Below are positions 1 through 9,088 of a DNA stretch of 12,500 nt, piece by piece (positions within the stretch are counted from its first letter, which is position 1; each line of letters opens with the position of its first letter). Source of the stretch: Penaeus vannamei (Eukaryota > Arthropoda > Malacostraca > Decapoda > Penaeidae). The notes beneath the pieces were generated by a model that searched no databases, was not told the origin of the DNA, and worked only from the letters and a program-made list of their open reading frames with translations. The translations under genes and the position numbers were made by a program. The DNA is taken from positions 23,680,431-23,692,930 of the forward strand of contig NC_091561.1 in NCBI RefSeq assembly GCF_042767895.1, written 5' to 3'.

Positions 1-2
1 CC

Positions 3-203
3 ATTCACCCCTATCATCCCTCTGACCACTTTGCCAACGTAATTACACGTGACACACCTCGCCTATGGCTTCCTTCCCTCATTCCCAGATGGAGCACCAA
101 AAGAGCAAACTGGACTAATTTCACCACCTTCCTGGATGAATTACAATTTATAACCGATTACAATCGATTACAACATATAACCCATCAGATGTTGACACTT
201 TAG
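3..203 (+). pseudogene. C-terminal end of APE-type endonuclease domain of the retrotransposon (partial)
   Basis: The frame starting at base 3 is open to a TAG at 201-203. It reads HPYHPSDHFANVITRDTP and then WLPSLIPRWSTKRANWTNF. The SDH triplet matches the last conserved motif of the exonuclease-endonuclease-phosphatase fold, where the histidine is catalytic. In an active element this domain nicks target DNA so that the exposed 3' end can prime reverse transcription. The following WSTKRANWTNF stretch is typical of the linker leading toward the RT. Only the last few dozen residues are visible and there is no start codon. The reading continues in another frame from about base 185, showing a small indel near 185-200. 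Confidence 0.7.
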
Positions 204-373
204 AGGCTGATCTAGTCAATGCCATCCATTCAGCTGCCACCTTCTCTATTCCAGTTATTACTCCAATTCCATACAAACATAAAAAGTGGTTACATAATGA
301 CCGGATTCGAGAACTCAAATATCGTCTCCTTCAAATACAGAGACCCCTCTCCCATTCTTCTAACAAATCTTAG
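185..373 (+). pseudogene. Endonuclease-RT linker of the retrotransposon (frameshifted piece)
   Basis: This frame reads SDVDTLEADLVNAIHSAATF and then KHKKWLHNDRIRELKYRLLQ, ending at TAG 371-373. A basic KKWLHNDRIRELKYR-type segment before the RT is usual in I/Jockey-like ORF2 proteins ('kpWWn.ec..lkr.R'). The protein continues in other frames (LRTAITLVRAEIREIRTKA near 370-430, then SQTALYNLWKMINIASEKYK near 445-510), so this linker alone carries about three frame changes. No catalytic residues are expected here. Confidence 0.6.
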
Positions 374-638
374 GACAGCAATAACACTCGTAAGAGCTGA
401 GATTCGTGAGATCCGCACTAAAGCTACAGTGGTGTGAATCCATAAATTCGCAAACAGCCCTTTACAACCTTTGGAAAATGATAAACATCGCCTCTGAGAA
501 ATACAAGAAACAGCCTTGCTATCCTCAAGTGCAGAACATTGACGACAGTCGCATTACATCCTTTAAGACAAGAGGGGTCACTACCATTCTTGCAAGACCA
601 ACCATCCATAGACTAGAAATCCTCAAACCAGAAAGCCA

Positions 639-1365
639 CTAACAATAGCTGAATCAGACGTTTCCTTCATAGCACAGGAGATGCAAGCTGCCATCAAATC
701 AGGAAGTGATACAGTCCCAAGCCTTGACAAAATCACCTACTCAATGATTAATCATCTCGGTTCGCATACCACCCAGATATTCTTGAATCTCTTCAATTTA
801 TCCTTAGCAGCTGGCCGCCTACCTAAGAGTTGGAAGGATGCAATCATTCAGCCAATTCCGAAGCATGAACCAGGTACCTATCGCCCCATTTCTCTCCTTT
901 CTTGCCTAAGCAAAACGATGGAAAGAGCCGTCTTGAGAAAATTAAGGTCACTGATTCTTCATCCACACCAATATGCCTTCGCCTATTGTAAAGGTATTGG
1001 CACCCAGGATAATCTTGCTGCCATTCATAGTCTTATTGATGGCAAAGACGCGTTTATAGTCTTTATCGACCTCGAGAAAGCTTTTGAACCGTCCAACAGA
1101 GAGACCATTATTAGCAGAGAGAAGTCATAGGCAAACTCCTCGTTTGGTGCAATGATTACGTTCAACACAGGAGAGCTCAAGTCCGATTTCAAGGCCACAC
1201 ATCCACCTCCCTACAATTCGAAAATGGCACTCCACAAGGGGGTATACTGAGCCCATTTCTATTTAACATCCTGATAGCAGAGTTACTTTCTATTACAGTC
1301 CCAAACAATGTGCATATTCTTGCCTATGGTGATGATATACAGGTGATATCAACCAGCAAAATCGA
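639..1365 (+). pseudogene. Reverse transcriptase domain of the retrotransposon (frameshifted, YGDD catalytic box)
   Basis: From 639 the frame reads LTIAESDVSFIAQEMQAAIK and continues open to TAG 1128-1130. It includes GTYRPISLLSCLSKTMERAV (RT motif 1 region), KGIGTQDNLAAIHSLI, and motif A FIDLEKAFE with its catalytic Asp at 1068-1070. Reading resumes in another frame at about 1130 (VWCNDYVQHRRAQVRFQGH), giving motif B NGTPQGGILSPFLFNIL at about 1223-1273 and motif C AYGDD, with Tyr-Gly-Asp-Asp at 1325-1336. All three catalytic aspartates are therefore still encoded, but in two frames. The segment between motif A and VWCNDYVQH is shorter than usual, so an out-of-frame deletion of roughly a dozen codons near 1090-1130 is likely. 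The function would be target-primed cDNA synthesis; this copy cannot make the enzyme. Confidence 0.85.
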
Positions 1366-1371
1366 CTCACG

Positions 1372-1992
1372 AATGCCCAACTTACTTTAGACTCCATATA
1401 CTATAAATGTAATTATCTTGGCCTGAAAATAAGTACTAATAAAACCAAAGCCCTACAAATTAGGAGGTGGATCCCCAATCAAAATTTGTACATTGCCACT
1501 CAACCAACTGAATGGGAATCATCTTACAAATGTGGGATACTCTTCAATAGCCAATGTGACTCCTCCACCCACCTATGCTATGTTCTCCAGAGGACTAAGT
1601 CACGAATCATTTTACAAAGACTCTCTGCCATAGATATGGCCGCTGGTTTTCATGTTCTCTGTAACTTCTACATCCAAGGCATTCGCTTAATCATCGATTA
1701 TAACGCTTCTTCTCTACTAAATTTGACTCCAGCCTAGATTGCCAAATTAGAAACCGTGCAAAACAAATGTATGAGGGTCATCCTTGGTGCTCCCAGATGG
1801 ACACGTCTTGAAAACTTACTAGAGACAAGGCTTGTCTCACTCAAAACAAGAATTTCTCTCCAAGTCGCCACGCAGGTCGGAAAATTTATTTCCAGACCTA
1901 ACCCATCTATTGATGCTAGACTCCACAATCATGTCTTTTACCCTCAATACCTCCGTCTTCATAAACTCACCAATAGGTCCTTCATTCACTAG
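1372..1992 (+). pseudogene. RT thumb and RT-RNase H linker of the retrotransposon
   Basis: One frame carries this part with few breaks. It reads NAQLTLDSIYYKCNYLGLKI followed by STNKTKALQI, the common 'GLxIsxxKTKxl' RT thumb-side motif, then LYIATQPTEWESSYKCGIL. After a single in-frame TAG (1735-1737) it continues as IAKLETVQNKCMRVILGAPR and VATQVGKFISRPNPSIDARL, ending at 1990-1992. The piece 'vQNKcmRvilGaprwT' is a familiar landmark between RT and RNase H in I-type elements. The TAG is a plausible CAG-to-TAG change, though that is inference. The frame differs from that of the YGDD box, so an indel lies near 1340-1372. Confidence 0.75.
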
Positions 1993-2195
1993 ACCAACTC
2001 AATCTCACCCAAATAATCAAGAACAGGGGATCTGATCACCCTCACCCTGCCTATTCCTCTCCAAAACCATGGAATCCTCCCACATTCTCCATCAACACAC
2101 GTACTCTTCCTCAATCCAAGTGACAGACTTCTGCTGCAGAACTCTCTAATTTACAGACCCAAATCCACTCCCTCGAGGAAACTCAAGATCTCGCA

Positions 2196-2616
2196 GTCAT
2201 CTATACTGATGGCTCTGTGCATCTGCCTTTGTGCACCTAGACCATGTCTTTAACTGCAGAATCAGCGATGGATCTTCTCTAAGCTGAGCTATTTGCCATT
2301 AAAACAGCTCTCACCCATGCCCTTCTTTTGGAATAAATCAGACCATATACTAACTGACTCTCTCTCCGCCCTACATGTTCTGCAACAGGACTTCCTTTCC
2401 GACACTATAAATCTAGTTACCACTATACTCTTCAAGATTAACCAGTTCAAAGATCAAGGGAAATTTCTTACATGCATGTGGATTCCAAGTCATGTCGGGT
2501 TACAGGGAAATGAAGTGGCAGACAAAGCTGCGAAAGATAGCCTGACTCATAGACACTTCAACAAGATCAAAATCAGTCTCAGCAGCCTCAACTCGAGCCA
2601 GAGTAACTGCCAATGA
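2196..2616 (+). pseudogene. RNase H domain of the retrotransposon (frameshifted, catalytic residues retained)
   Basis: Four pieces match the RNase H fold in order: VIYTDGSV (first Asp at 2208-2210), AELFAIKTALTHALLL (Glu at 2286-2288), ILTDSLSALHVLQQ (second Asp near 2356), and WIPSHVGLQGNEVADKAAKD (near 2482-2540, with the His and last Asp). The enzyme degrades the RNA strand of RNA:DNA hybrids during element replication. The first two pieces share one frame. The last two share another, open from 2293 to 2616. Between them, ASAFVHLDHVFNCRISDGSS is read in a third frame, so indels flank 2219-2280 and about 2330-2345. All four acidic residues survive, which points to random recent decay. Confidence 0.82.
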
Positions 2617-3000
2617 AATAACCAAAATTCAACACCTCATCTGGGTACAAGGCGGTTCCCCCTCAGCTACATGGTACAAAACTGTCACTGATTATTTTAC
2701 ATCACTATTCCCAAATCAATGCCTAGACGTGAAGTAGTCATCCTCCACAGATATAGACTTGGATACAGGTGTAATTGGGAAATAGATATCCGGGTTCCCA
2801 AAGCATGTGATCACCGTGATGTTCTCGTTTAAGAAGCCCTCATTCACTACACACGCCCTGTAATAAACAGTATACGTCCACTTCAATTTCGAGACACCAG
2901 TCGCAGAAAAGGCTCGATTAGCTGCCAAATGTATAAAAACCATGCTAGTCTCTAAGGAATCCTTTCAAACCATCTCTTTTTCCACCTCCTAGATGATATA
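2603..3000 (+). pseudogene. C-terminal Cys/His region of the retrotransposon ORF2 (degenerate)
   Basis: From 2603 the frame reads VTANEITKIQHLIWVQGGSP and then SATWYKTVTDYFTSLFPNQ. Near 2719 it shifts to PRREVVILHRYRLGYRCNWE, then VPKACDHRDVLV with a stop, then EALIHYTRPVIN. This resembles the tail of RNase H-bearing non-LTR elements, in which 'RxxxvxLxRlRlGyrc' precedes a Cys/His knuckle ending in H-Y/F. The expected 'CDHC' reads CDHR here, and a TAA interrupts the knuckle. Recognisable coding ends at about 2995 (LFFHLLDDIN); what follows to about 3,090 looks like a short 3' UTR. Confidence 0.65.
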
Positions 3001-3092
3001 AATGTATAATCACATGGTACTAAATTGAATTTACCTCAACTCTATGACAAGAAAATAACAACACCGGGTAGCAAAAGCGAAACCAGGTAAAA

Positions 3093-3110
3093 AATTAATT
3101 AATTAATTAA
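3093..3110 (+). repeat. (AATT/TTAA)4 simple repeat, possible 3' tail of the retrotransposon
   Basis: Four TTAA units sit about 95 bases after the last recognisable coding sequence and in the right orientation to be the element's 3' terminal repeat. The assignment is positional. Confidence 0.5.
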
Positions 3111-3460
3111 AAAGGTACCACGATTTATTCACTTTATTCAGTTGTCGTGGGATCTTCAATGTCGAATTATACACGGAGTTGTTTCAAGGACTGAACGTCT
3201 TACAAACTTGCTACGGACTCGATTGTCTGTGAGTATGGGATTGCATTCGTGCAATTGCGTAAGGCAAGCACGCGAGTCAGAGGACGAGCAGGATGGAGAA
3301 ATTCTACGCAAAAAGGAAGAAAAAATGAATAAAACTTCCAAAAAAACGAAAAAAATAGCCTTATTTATTTTACATATGTTATGTTACCATGCCTTCACTC
3401 TTCCTTGGGTCGTCAATCCTTTCCCTCACACTATCAGGATAACACAACGGCATTTGTACG
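3111..3460. other. Unassigned spacer after the retrotransposon
   Basis: This is moderately mixed sequence with an A-rich stretch near 3310-3355. It can be read as a plus-strand ORF of about 135 codons (3142-3549), but that ORF runs into the TG/TA simple repeat and shows no known motif, so I do not call a gene. The 5' half is less A+T-rich than its surroundings. I recognise nothing further. Confidence 0.4.
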
Positions 3461-3529
3461 TGTGTGTGCACGTATGTGTATATGTATATTTATATATGTA
3501 TATGTATATGCGTATATATATGGATGTGT
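3458..3529. repeat. Imperfect TG/TA dinucleotide tract
   Basis: Alternating purine-pyrimidine sequence (GTGTGTGC, GTATGTGTATATG, TATATATG units) with scattered interruptions. It is an aged compound microsatellite. Confidence 0.85.
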
Positions 3530-3544
3530 GCAAAGCTACACTTA

Positions 3545-3990
3545 CCTAATGTTTTCGTGCTATCCTCCCTATCCCCCCCTCCCCTATCTTCTTTGCCTCT
3601 CTCCTCACCTTTCCATTTCTAATTGCTCCTGATCTAAGCACTACTCCTTCCTTCCGTTCTTCTGTTTATTTTCTATGTTTATTTTCCGTGTTATATGTTT
3701 TATGATTTATGCTCTATGTCTCTGTAACCATGCTCTTCCTTCGTTCCCACCAAATTGCACACATCAGACATAGTTGTCAGAGAATTCACTCCAACCCCCC
3801 CAATATCTAATTATACCGCTTAATTCTCTTATCATATTTTATTACTCACCCATTCCACTCGTCTCACCCCCATGCCTCTTTCTCCATCTAGTTGATTTCC
3901 CCTTCGTCACCCTCTCTTTCATCACGACCTGCCCTGGAACTCCCACCTCTTTAACTTGTTTGCCTTTGTTTACAGCAACCAATAAAATCG
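3545..3990. other. Pyrimidine-rich (C/T) non-coding stretch ending at an AATAAA
   Basis: Most bases on the plus strand are C or T, with several runs of five to seven C. It ends in GTTTACAGCAACCAATAAAATC, with AATAAA at 3981-3986 followed by A-rich sequence. This has the look of a 3' UTR or retroelement tail with a poly(A) signal, but no coding region leads into it. I see no gene. Confidence 0.35.
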
Positions 3991-4215
3991 ATATAAAAAC
4001 ATAAAATAATAAAATCAAATAAAAAAAAATATTGTTCCATTTAAAGTAGAAGTAGTCATTATTATTATTTTTACCTTATAAAACCAATAATAAAAACATA
4101 AAATCAACAAAAAAAATACAATTTTACTTTAATTTTTGCCTGTTTTTTACGTTACAAAACCATAAAATAAATTTTAAAAATAATAAAATATAAAATCAAC
4201 TAAAAATAATTGTTA
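3970..4215. repeat. Three degenerate copies of an A-rich unit (about 75-105 bp apart)
   Basis: The pattern 'AACCAATAA / ATAAAAACATAAAAT...CAA' recurs at about 3977, 4081 and 4156, each copy followed by A-rich DNA. Copies 1 and 3 also share ATAATAAAAT, and all share ATAAAATCAA-like ends. Spacing is about 104 and then 76 bases. These are probably old tandem duplications in A+T-rich DNA; chance similarity in low-complexity sequence is the alternative. Confidence 0.45.
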
Positions 4216-4285
4216 CCGTGTTATCTTTAGCCACTCTAGTCTGTCAAATATTAAGACCCCCCCCAAAAAAAAATTATATAACGCT

Positions 4286-4400
<115 letters not shown>

Positions 4401-4640
4401 AGGTTCTTTACGTTGTTTACTCTTTCAATAACAATCTTCACTTTAATTAACCGTCAGCATTGCAATCATTAAATCACATCAATTACTTACCCCCCTTCTC
4501 CATACTCCAGACATCATCTACAATATATATAATTATGTACCATGCAAGGGGTCTCGCCCCCCTCCTGTTATCCTATTACTTGTTTCCTTTTCAAGCTACT
4601 CTCTCCTCCTCTCCTCCTTTACTTTCCTCTTTACTTCGTA

Positions 4641-4658
4641 TTGTTGTTGTTGTTGTTG
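4641..4658. repeat. (TTG)6 microsatellite
   Basis: Six TTG units adjoin and partly overlap the candidate primer-binding site on the minus strand, where they read as CAA repeats. Confidence 0.9.
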
Positions 4659-4665
4659 GGTGCCA
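4655..4665 (-). promoter_or_regulatory. Candidate LTR-retrotransposon primer-binding site (tRNA-Lys-like)
   Basis: On the minus strand the sequence reads TGGCACCCAAC, two bases after the proposed LTR end ...TATTACA. Primer-binding sites start with TGG, the complement of the tRNA CCA end. From memory, the site for one tRNA-Lys class begins TGGCGCCCAAC, one base different. The position directly after an LTR-like ACA end is the main support. No gag or pol coding follows leftward, so the call is tentative. Confidence 0.35.
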
Positions 4666-4667
4666 GA

Positions 4668-6028
<1,361 letters not shown>

Positions 6029-6122
6029 AAGGGAGTGAGTTCGCCAGACTTGCTCGAGGGGAAGAGAGTCACTTGGGCAAACAAGGCTCAGGCGTGATAA
6101 GCGCGATGCTAGGACGGAAGGC
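6029..6122. other. Short mixed-composition spacer
   Basis: GC-moderate sequence lies between the candidate LTR end and the first trinucleotide tract. Nothing was recognised. Confidence 0.4.
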
Positions 6123-6475
6123 ATGATAATAATAATAGTAATACAAAATAATGATATTGAAATTAATAGTAATAAAGATAATGATAGTAATAATAATGAT
6201 ACGGATAATGATGATGATAATAATAATAATAAAAATAATAATAAAAGAGATAATGATAGAGATAACAATAATGATAATAATAGAGATAACAATAAGGGTA
6301 ATAGAGATAACAACAATAATAATAATAATGATAACAGACTTGATATTTATAATAATAATATTTTAAAAATTAATGATGATAATAATAATGACAATATTCA
6401 TGCTAACAAGTATAATGATGATAACATTGATAATGGTTATAGTAAGAATACTAACAATAACTGTAGTAAAGACTG
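6123..6475. repeat. Imperfect AAT/GAT trinucleotide tract (first)
   Basis: Units AAT, GAT, AAC, AGT and AGA alternate for about 350 bases and C is rare. The plus frame is open for about 120 codons and would be almost all Asn/Asp, which is what such a repeat gives by chance. It is not called as a gene. Confidence 0.93.
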
Positions 6476-6479
6476 TGAA

Positions 6480-7000
6480 GTGAGGATCTAAAATGTAAGC
6501 GTGGTCCAAAAAAAATGGTCATTGTTCTCACGTTTATTTACTGGTCCCATGTACAACACGACACAAAAATACAACACAATACACTAGGCCCCATTACACA
6601 CTCATTAGGCACCTCTCTGTGTGGCTCTTCCCTGACTCCCTGTTCTGCCCCTCTGCTCTCACTGGGCTCAGTTCAATTCCGCGAGATTTGCGAGGTCTAG
6701 CTTAATCCAGGCCTTAACTTAGGTGTGGCACGGACTTTACTGGGGGTGAATACAAGCTGTCAAGCATTATTATGAGCGTCGACCTACCCTAGTCATAATA
6801 GGTAATTGAACACCTGCAGGACTGACCTGCATTGCCCTGCTGATGTCACTTATCTAAGAGGACCCATTAATCATCTATTGCAAACCCTAAACAAAAAGTC
6901 ATGCACCTTTTGTTTAGTATTAGGAATAGGTGATTGCTTCAGAACAGGAGTTCATGGTTCACATACAGAGCCTGCTGCAGGCCCAACAGGTTAAAGTAAT
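6480..7000. other. Gene-free spacer with small hairpins and a minus-strand AATAAA
   Basis: The minus strand carries TAAATAAA (plus 6531-6538) about 20 bases before a run of eight T, which could be an old retroelement or transcript 3' end. A 10-bp perfect stem (CTAAACAAAA/TTTTGTTTAG, 6887-6917) and GCCTGCTGCAGGC (6970-6982) are present. No coding region was recognised. Confidence 0.4.
6887..6917. repeat. Perfect 10-bp inverted repeat, 11-nt loop
   Basis: The arms CTAAACAAAA (6887-6896) and TTTTGTTTAG (6908-6917) are exact reverse complements. No known element end was recognised around them. Confidence 0.85.
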
Positions 7001-7020
7001 TCAGGAACAAGCGCAAGTCC

Positions 7021-7620
7021 TGTTCCGCCTACTTTGACGGGCAACGCGTTCTACCACCGGAGCAAGCCGGGTGAGTGAATGAAGGCCGCTCATTACCCGA
7101 CGTCGATCTTTCTCACGTAGCATCGCTGCCCCGTCCTCAGCTTCATCTGCCGCTGCACAGCTTACCCACTGGTCTGAACGTCCGGAGCACGATTATTCGG
7201 CAGAAAAAGTCGCTCTGTCTCTGGAATGCCACAATAGCCACCTCCTCTAGACAGTTTCGGTTCGTCGGACACGGTCCACGCTTACATACTCAACGTCTGC
7301 GCAGGTGTGGGAACCAACTCTCTGACGTCGAACTATTCTAGCCTGGCCAGAGAACTCGCCACGACGCCGCACCGACGCGCAGGATCGCAGATGGTGTATG
7401 ACTAAAGACGGAGGAGGAGCCATGAAGGGGCTATTAGACGATGACCTGGACGCTGGAACGACACGAGCAACGATCCGAAAACGACAACTAGTGCGGACCT
7501 CGGAGCAACGAAGAAAGTGTACCAAAACCCAAGTTATCATATCCTGGCAAAGCTTGGAAGTGCAAGTCCTGGTCCTCCTTAGGATTCGTTCGAGTCACAC
7601 AACCCTATGGAAGACATGGA
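7021..7620. other. CpG-rich island-like segment without recognised gene
   Basis: By hand count there are roughly 45 CpG dinucleotides between 7021 and 7560, against about seven in 7801-8100. The segment is clearly richer in G+C than its surroundings. Open frames of 60-97 codons exist on both strands (minus 7247-7540 is Arg/Ser-rich) but none shows a known motif, and opposing frames are open at once. It could be a promoter or unmethylated island, part of a decayed coding sequence, or an inserted fragment. An inverted repeat GGAACA/TGTTCC lies at its left edge (7004-7026). Confidence 0.45.
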
Positions 7621-7739
7621 AAAGGTGACTAACACTCAGTGTATGACGGGAGCCTCCTGCGAAAAGCTGCGTTGGCCGGCCTCGGTATCCTACAGGGGGA
7701 GAAGACATGACCTCTCCTGCAGCAATGAAAGGTTCTCTT

Positions 7740-8230
7740 TGAAGGTTCTTTTTCAGCGAAGTAAAAAAAGGTTACACCTGGGCTTATAATGTTATTAGAA
7801 TTAATGAGGACTATTACCAAGTTTTAAGGATATATATTTGGAACTAAAACATGCATAAAAGTGCAATGACCATTGACGAAAAGTTATATGCTTACTTATG
7901 GGAAAATATTAGATGTGAAGCGCGTTTTGCTTGTTAATATTCAACATATTCTGTATGTTGAATATATCACTCACTAGGTGAACGAGACATACGAAAAGTT
8001 TGTAATATGTCTACAGTAGAATCATGAAAAATCATTAAGAAAGTCGGTCAATGATCTAAGTTTCTCGCTTTAGAACTATTAATAATGGCTAGGGTACAAT
8101 GTTGTATATTCTCTAATTTCACAAACTTAAAACTCAACTCTTTTAGATGCATGATGTGTAAATCTTTTAGTGAAACTAAGAATGGGGAGAGAATTTTTGG
8201 GGGTGAACGAGATTCTTGTTGGTGTCTCCT
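7740..8230. other. A+T-rich spacer, no gene seen
   Basis: All frames are short and unremarkable. The one structured item is the 12-bp-stem hairpin at 7937-7965. Confidence 0.5.
7937..7965. repeat. Perfect 12-bp inverted repeat, 5-nt loop
   Basis: ATATTCAACATA (7937-7948) and TATGTTGAATAT (7954-7965) are exact reverse complements around TTCTG. It is not followed by a T run and is not in a bacterial context, so it is not read as a terminator. Confidence 0.88.
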
Positions 8231-8234
8231 CCGT

Positions 8235-8388
8235 GCGTCATCAACCTGACGTTAAAGAGTGCGTGACGTCGACAGACTGGGTGGCGTTTCATTTGAACAC
8301 TCCTGGCTGTTTCTCAACCTTGGTCTTAGCCATCTCTTTATTGTTTTAAAACTTGCGTTCACATTGCCTCGGTGACGTCAGAGGCAAT
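8235..8388. promoter_or_regulatory. Cluster of CRE-like TGACGT sites with one full TGACGTCA inside an inverted repeat
   Basis: TGACGT or close relatives occur at 8235-8240 (GCGTCA), 8247-8252 and 8264-8269, and the full CRE palindrome TGACGTCA at 8373-8380. The full site sits between ATTGCCTC (8363-8370) and GAGGCAAT (8381-8388), which are exact reverse complements. In animals TGACGTCA binds CREB/ATF bZIP factors. No transcript start or coding exon was found nearby, so a regulatory role is only a possibility. Confidence 0.3.
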
Positions 8389-8415
8389 TTTTTAAAGAAA
8401 TATTGTCTTTGATAC

Positions 8416-8429
8416 ACTTGAATTCAAGT
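8416..8429. repeat. Perfect 14-bp palindrome ACTTGAATTCAAGT
   Basis: The sequence equals its own reverse complement. It lies 27 bases after the CRE-containing inverted repeat. Confidence 0.85.
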
Positions 8430-8571
8430 AATTTTATTGGAATTCATAAATAAACAATCATAGAAAACTAAATATATTGGGAAGGGGAACTGTGGTAAAG
8501 CACAAAAGCAAATAAAAACGAGAAAGTCAAACAAAACAAAATAAGAAGTGTCCAGCAGGGGGCTCACTTTC

Positions 8572-8660
8572 AAGGTAATTACCTTAGTTTAAGGCAATTC
8601 AAGTACTTTTAAGGTAACGTTTAAGGTAATGCAATTTTTAAGGTAATTCTAACGCAATTC
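8572..8660. repeat. AAGGTAAT motif cluster A, starting with a 14-bp palindrome
   Basis: AAGGTAAT or a one-base variant begins at 8572, 8591, 8611, 8623 and 8640, with AACGCAATTC at 8651. The first copy is part of the perfect palindrome AAGGTAATTACCTT (8572-8585). Most copies are preceded by T-rich sequence. They may be a decayed short tandem repeat of 11-20 bp or a set of binding sites. Confidence 0.55.
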
Positions 8661-8662
8661 TT

Positions 8663-8880
8663 TTTTCTTTGTATTTTGTAATGATACGCATTATTGATGA
8701 TATAGTTAGATAACTTTCAACAGTCTTACTGCCAGCTAGTATTTGAAAATGTGTTTTTCTTTGTATCTTGTAATGATAACTATTATTGATGATCTATTGT
8801 TATAACACTTTCGATACTCTTACCATCAGTTAGTTTTTTTTTGTTTTTTAATTTTGTAAAGATAAGTATTATTTACGCTG
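8663..8880. repeat. Three diverged tandem copies of an 86-92 bp unit
   Basis: Aligned starts of the shared GTAATGAT-type core are at 8678, 8770 and 8856 (the last reads GTAAAGAT). Copies 1 and 2 share CTTTGTAT.TTGTAATGATA, ATTATTGATGAT, AACTTTC/CACTTTC, a CTTAC step and CAGTTAGT/CAGCTAGT; copy 3 is partial. Spacing is 92 and 86 bases. No coding pattern is visible. Confidence 0.7.
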
Positions 8881-9088
8881 AAGAAGGAAAGGGCATCAAT
8901 TTTCTTAATTCCGTTTATACTAAAGTTGTGATGTAGCCTATCGGGTCTATTAGAAAATTCTCATAGGTGTATTATGGTTGATTGTTACCTAAACCTAACC
9001 CTGATTAGTTGTGCAATCGCCATTGAAAGTATCATGAACAAAGAAAGTGCACATTTGTTAAAATAGAATCATATTTTCAACAAAAAAC

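Larger units (their letters stand above)
1..3110 (+). mobile_element. Decayed I-superfamily-like non-LTR retrotransposon (endonuclease end - RT - RNase H), 5' part outside window
   Basis: Translation in changing plus-strand frames gives, in order, an endonuclease C-terminal SDH motif, a reverse transcriptase palm (FIDLEKAFE, NGTPQGGILSP, AYGDD), a long linker, an RNase H domain with its four acidic residues, and a degenerate Cys/His tail. The order APE endonuclease - RT - RNase H is typical of the I superfamily (I, Nimb, Ingi and relatives); the exact clade cannot be decided by eye. The frame changes at least eight times and several in-frame stops are present, so the copy is dead. Similarity to the family pattern is still high, which suggests moderate age. 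The 5' end lies before the window. The 3' end is placed at four TTAA units (3095-3110), because I-type elements often end in short simple repeats; that boundary is an inference. Confidence 0.85.

Noticed and set aside
2716..2943. 75-codon minus frame opposite the retrotransposon C-terminus
   Set aside because: It is a shadow of the plus-strand element coding sequence.
7001..7075. Minus-strand CCGGTGGTAGAACGCG, similar to a tRNA D-arm
   Set aside because: No TpsiC arm or cloverleaf could be built around it.
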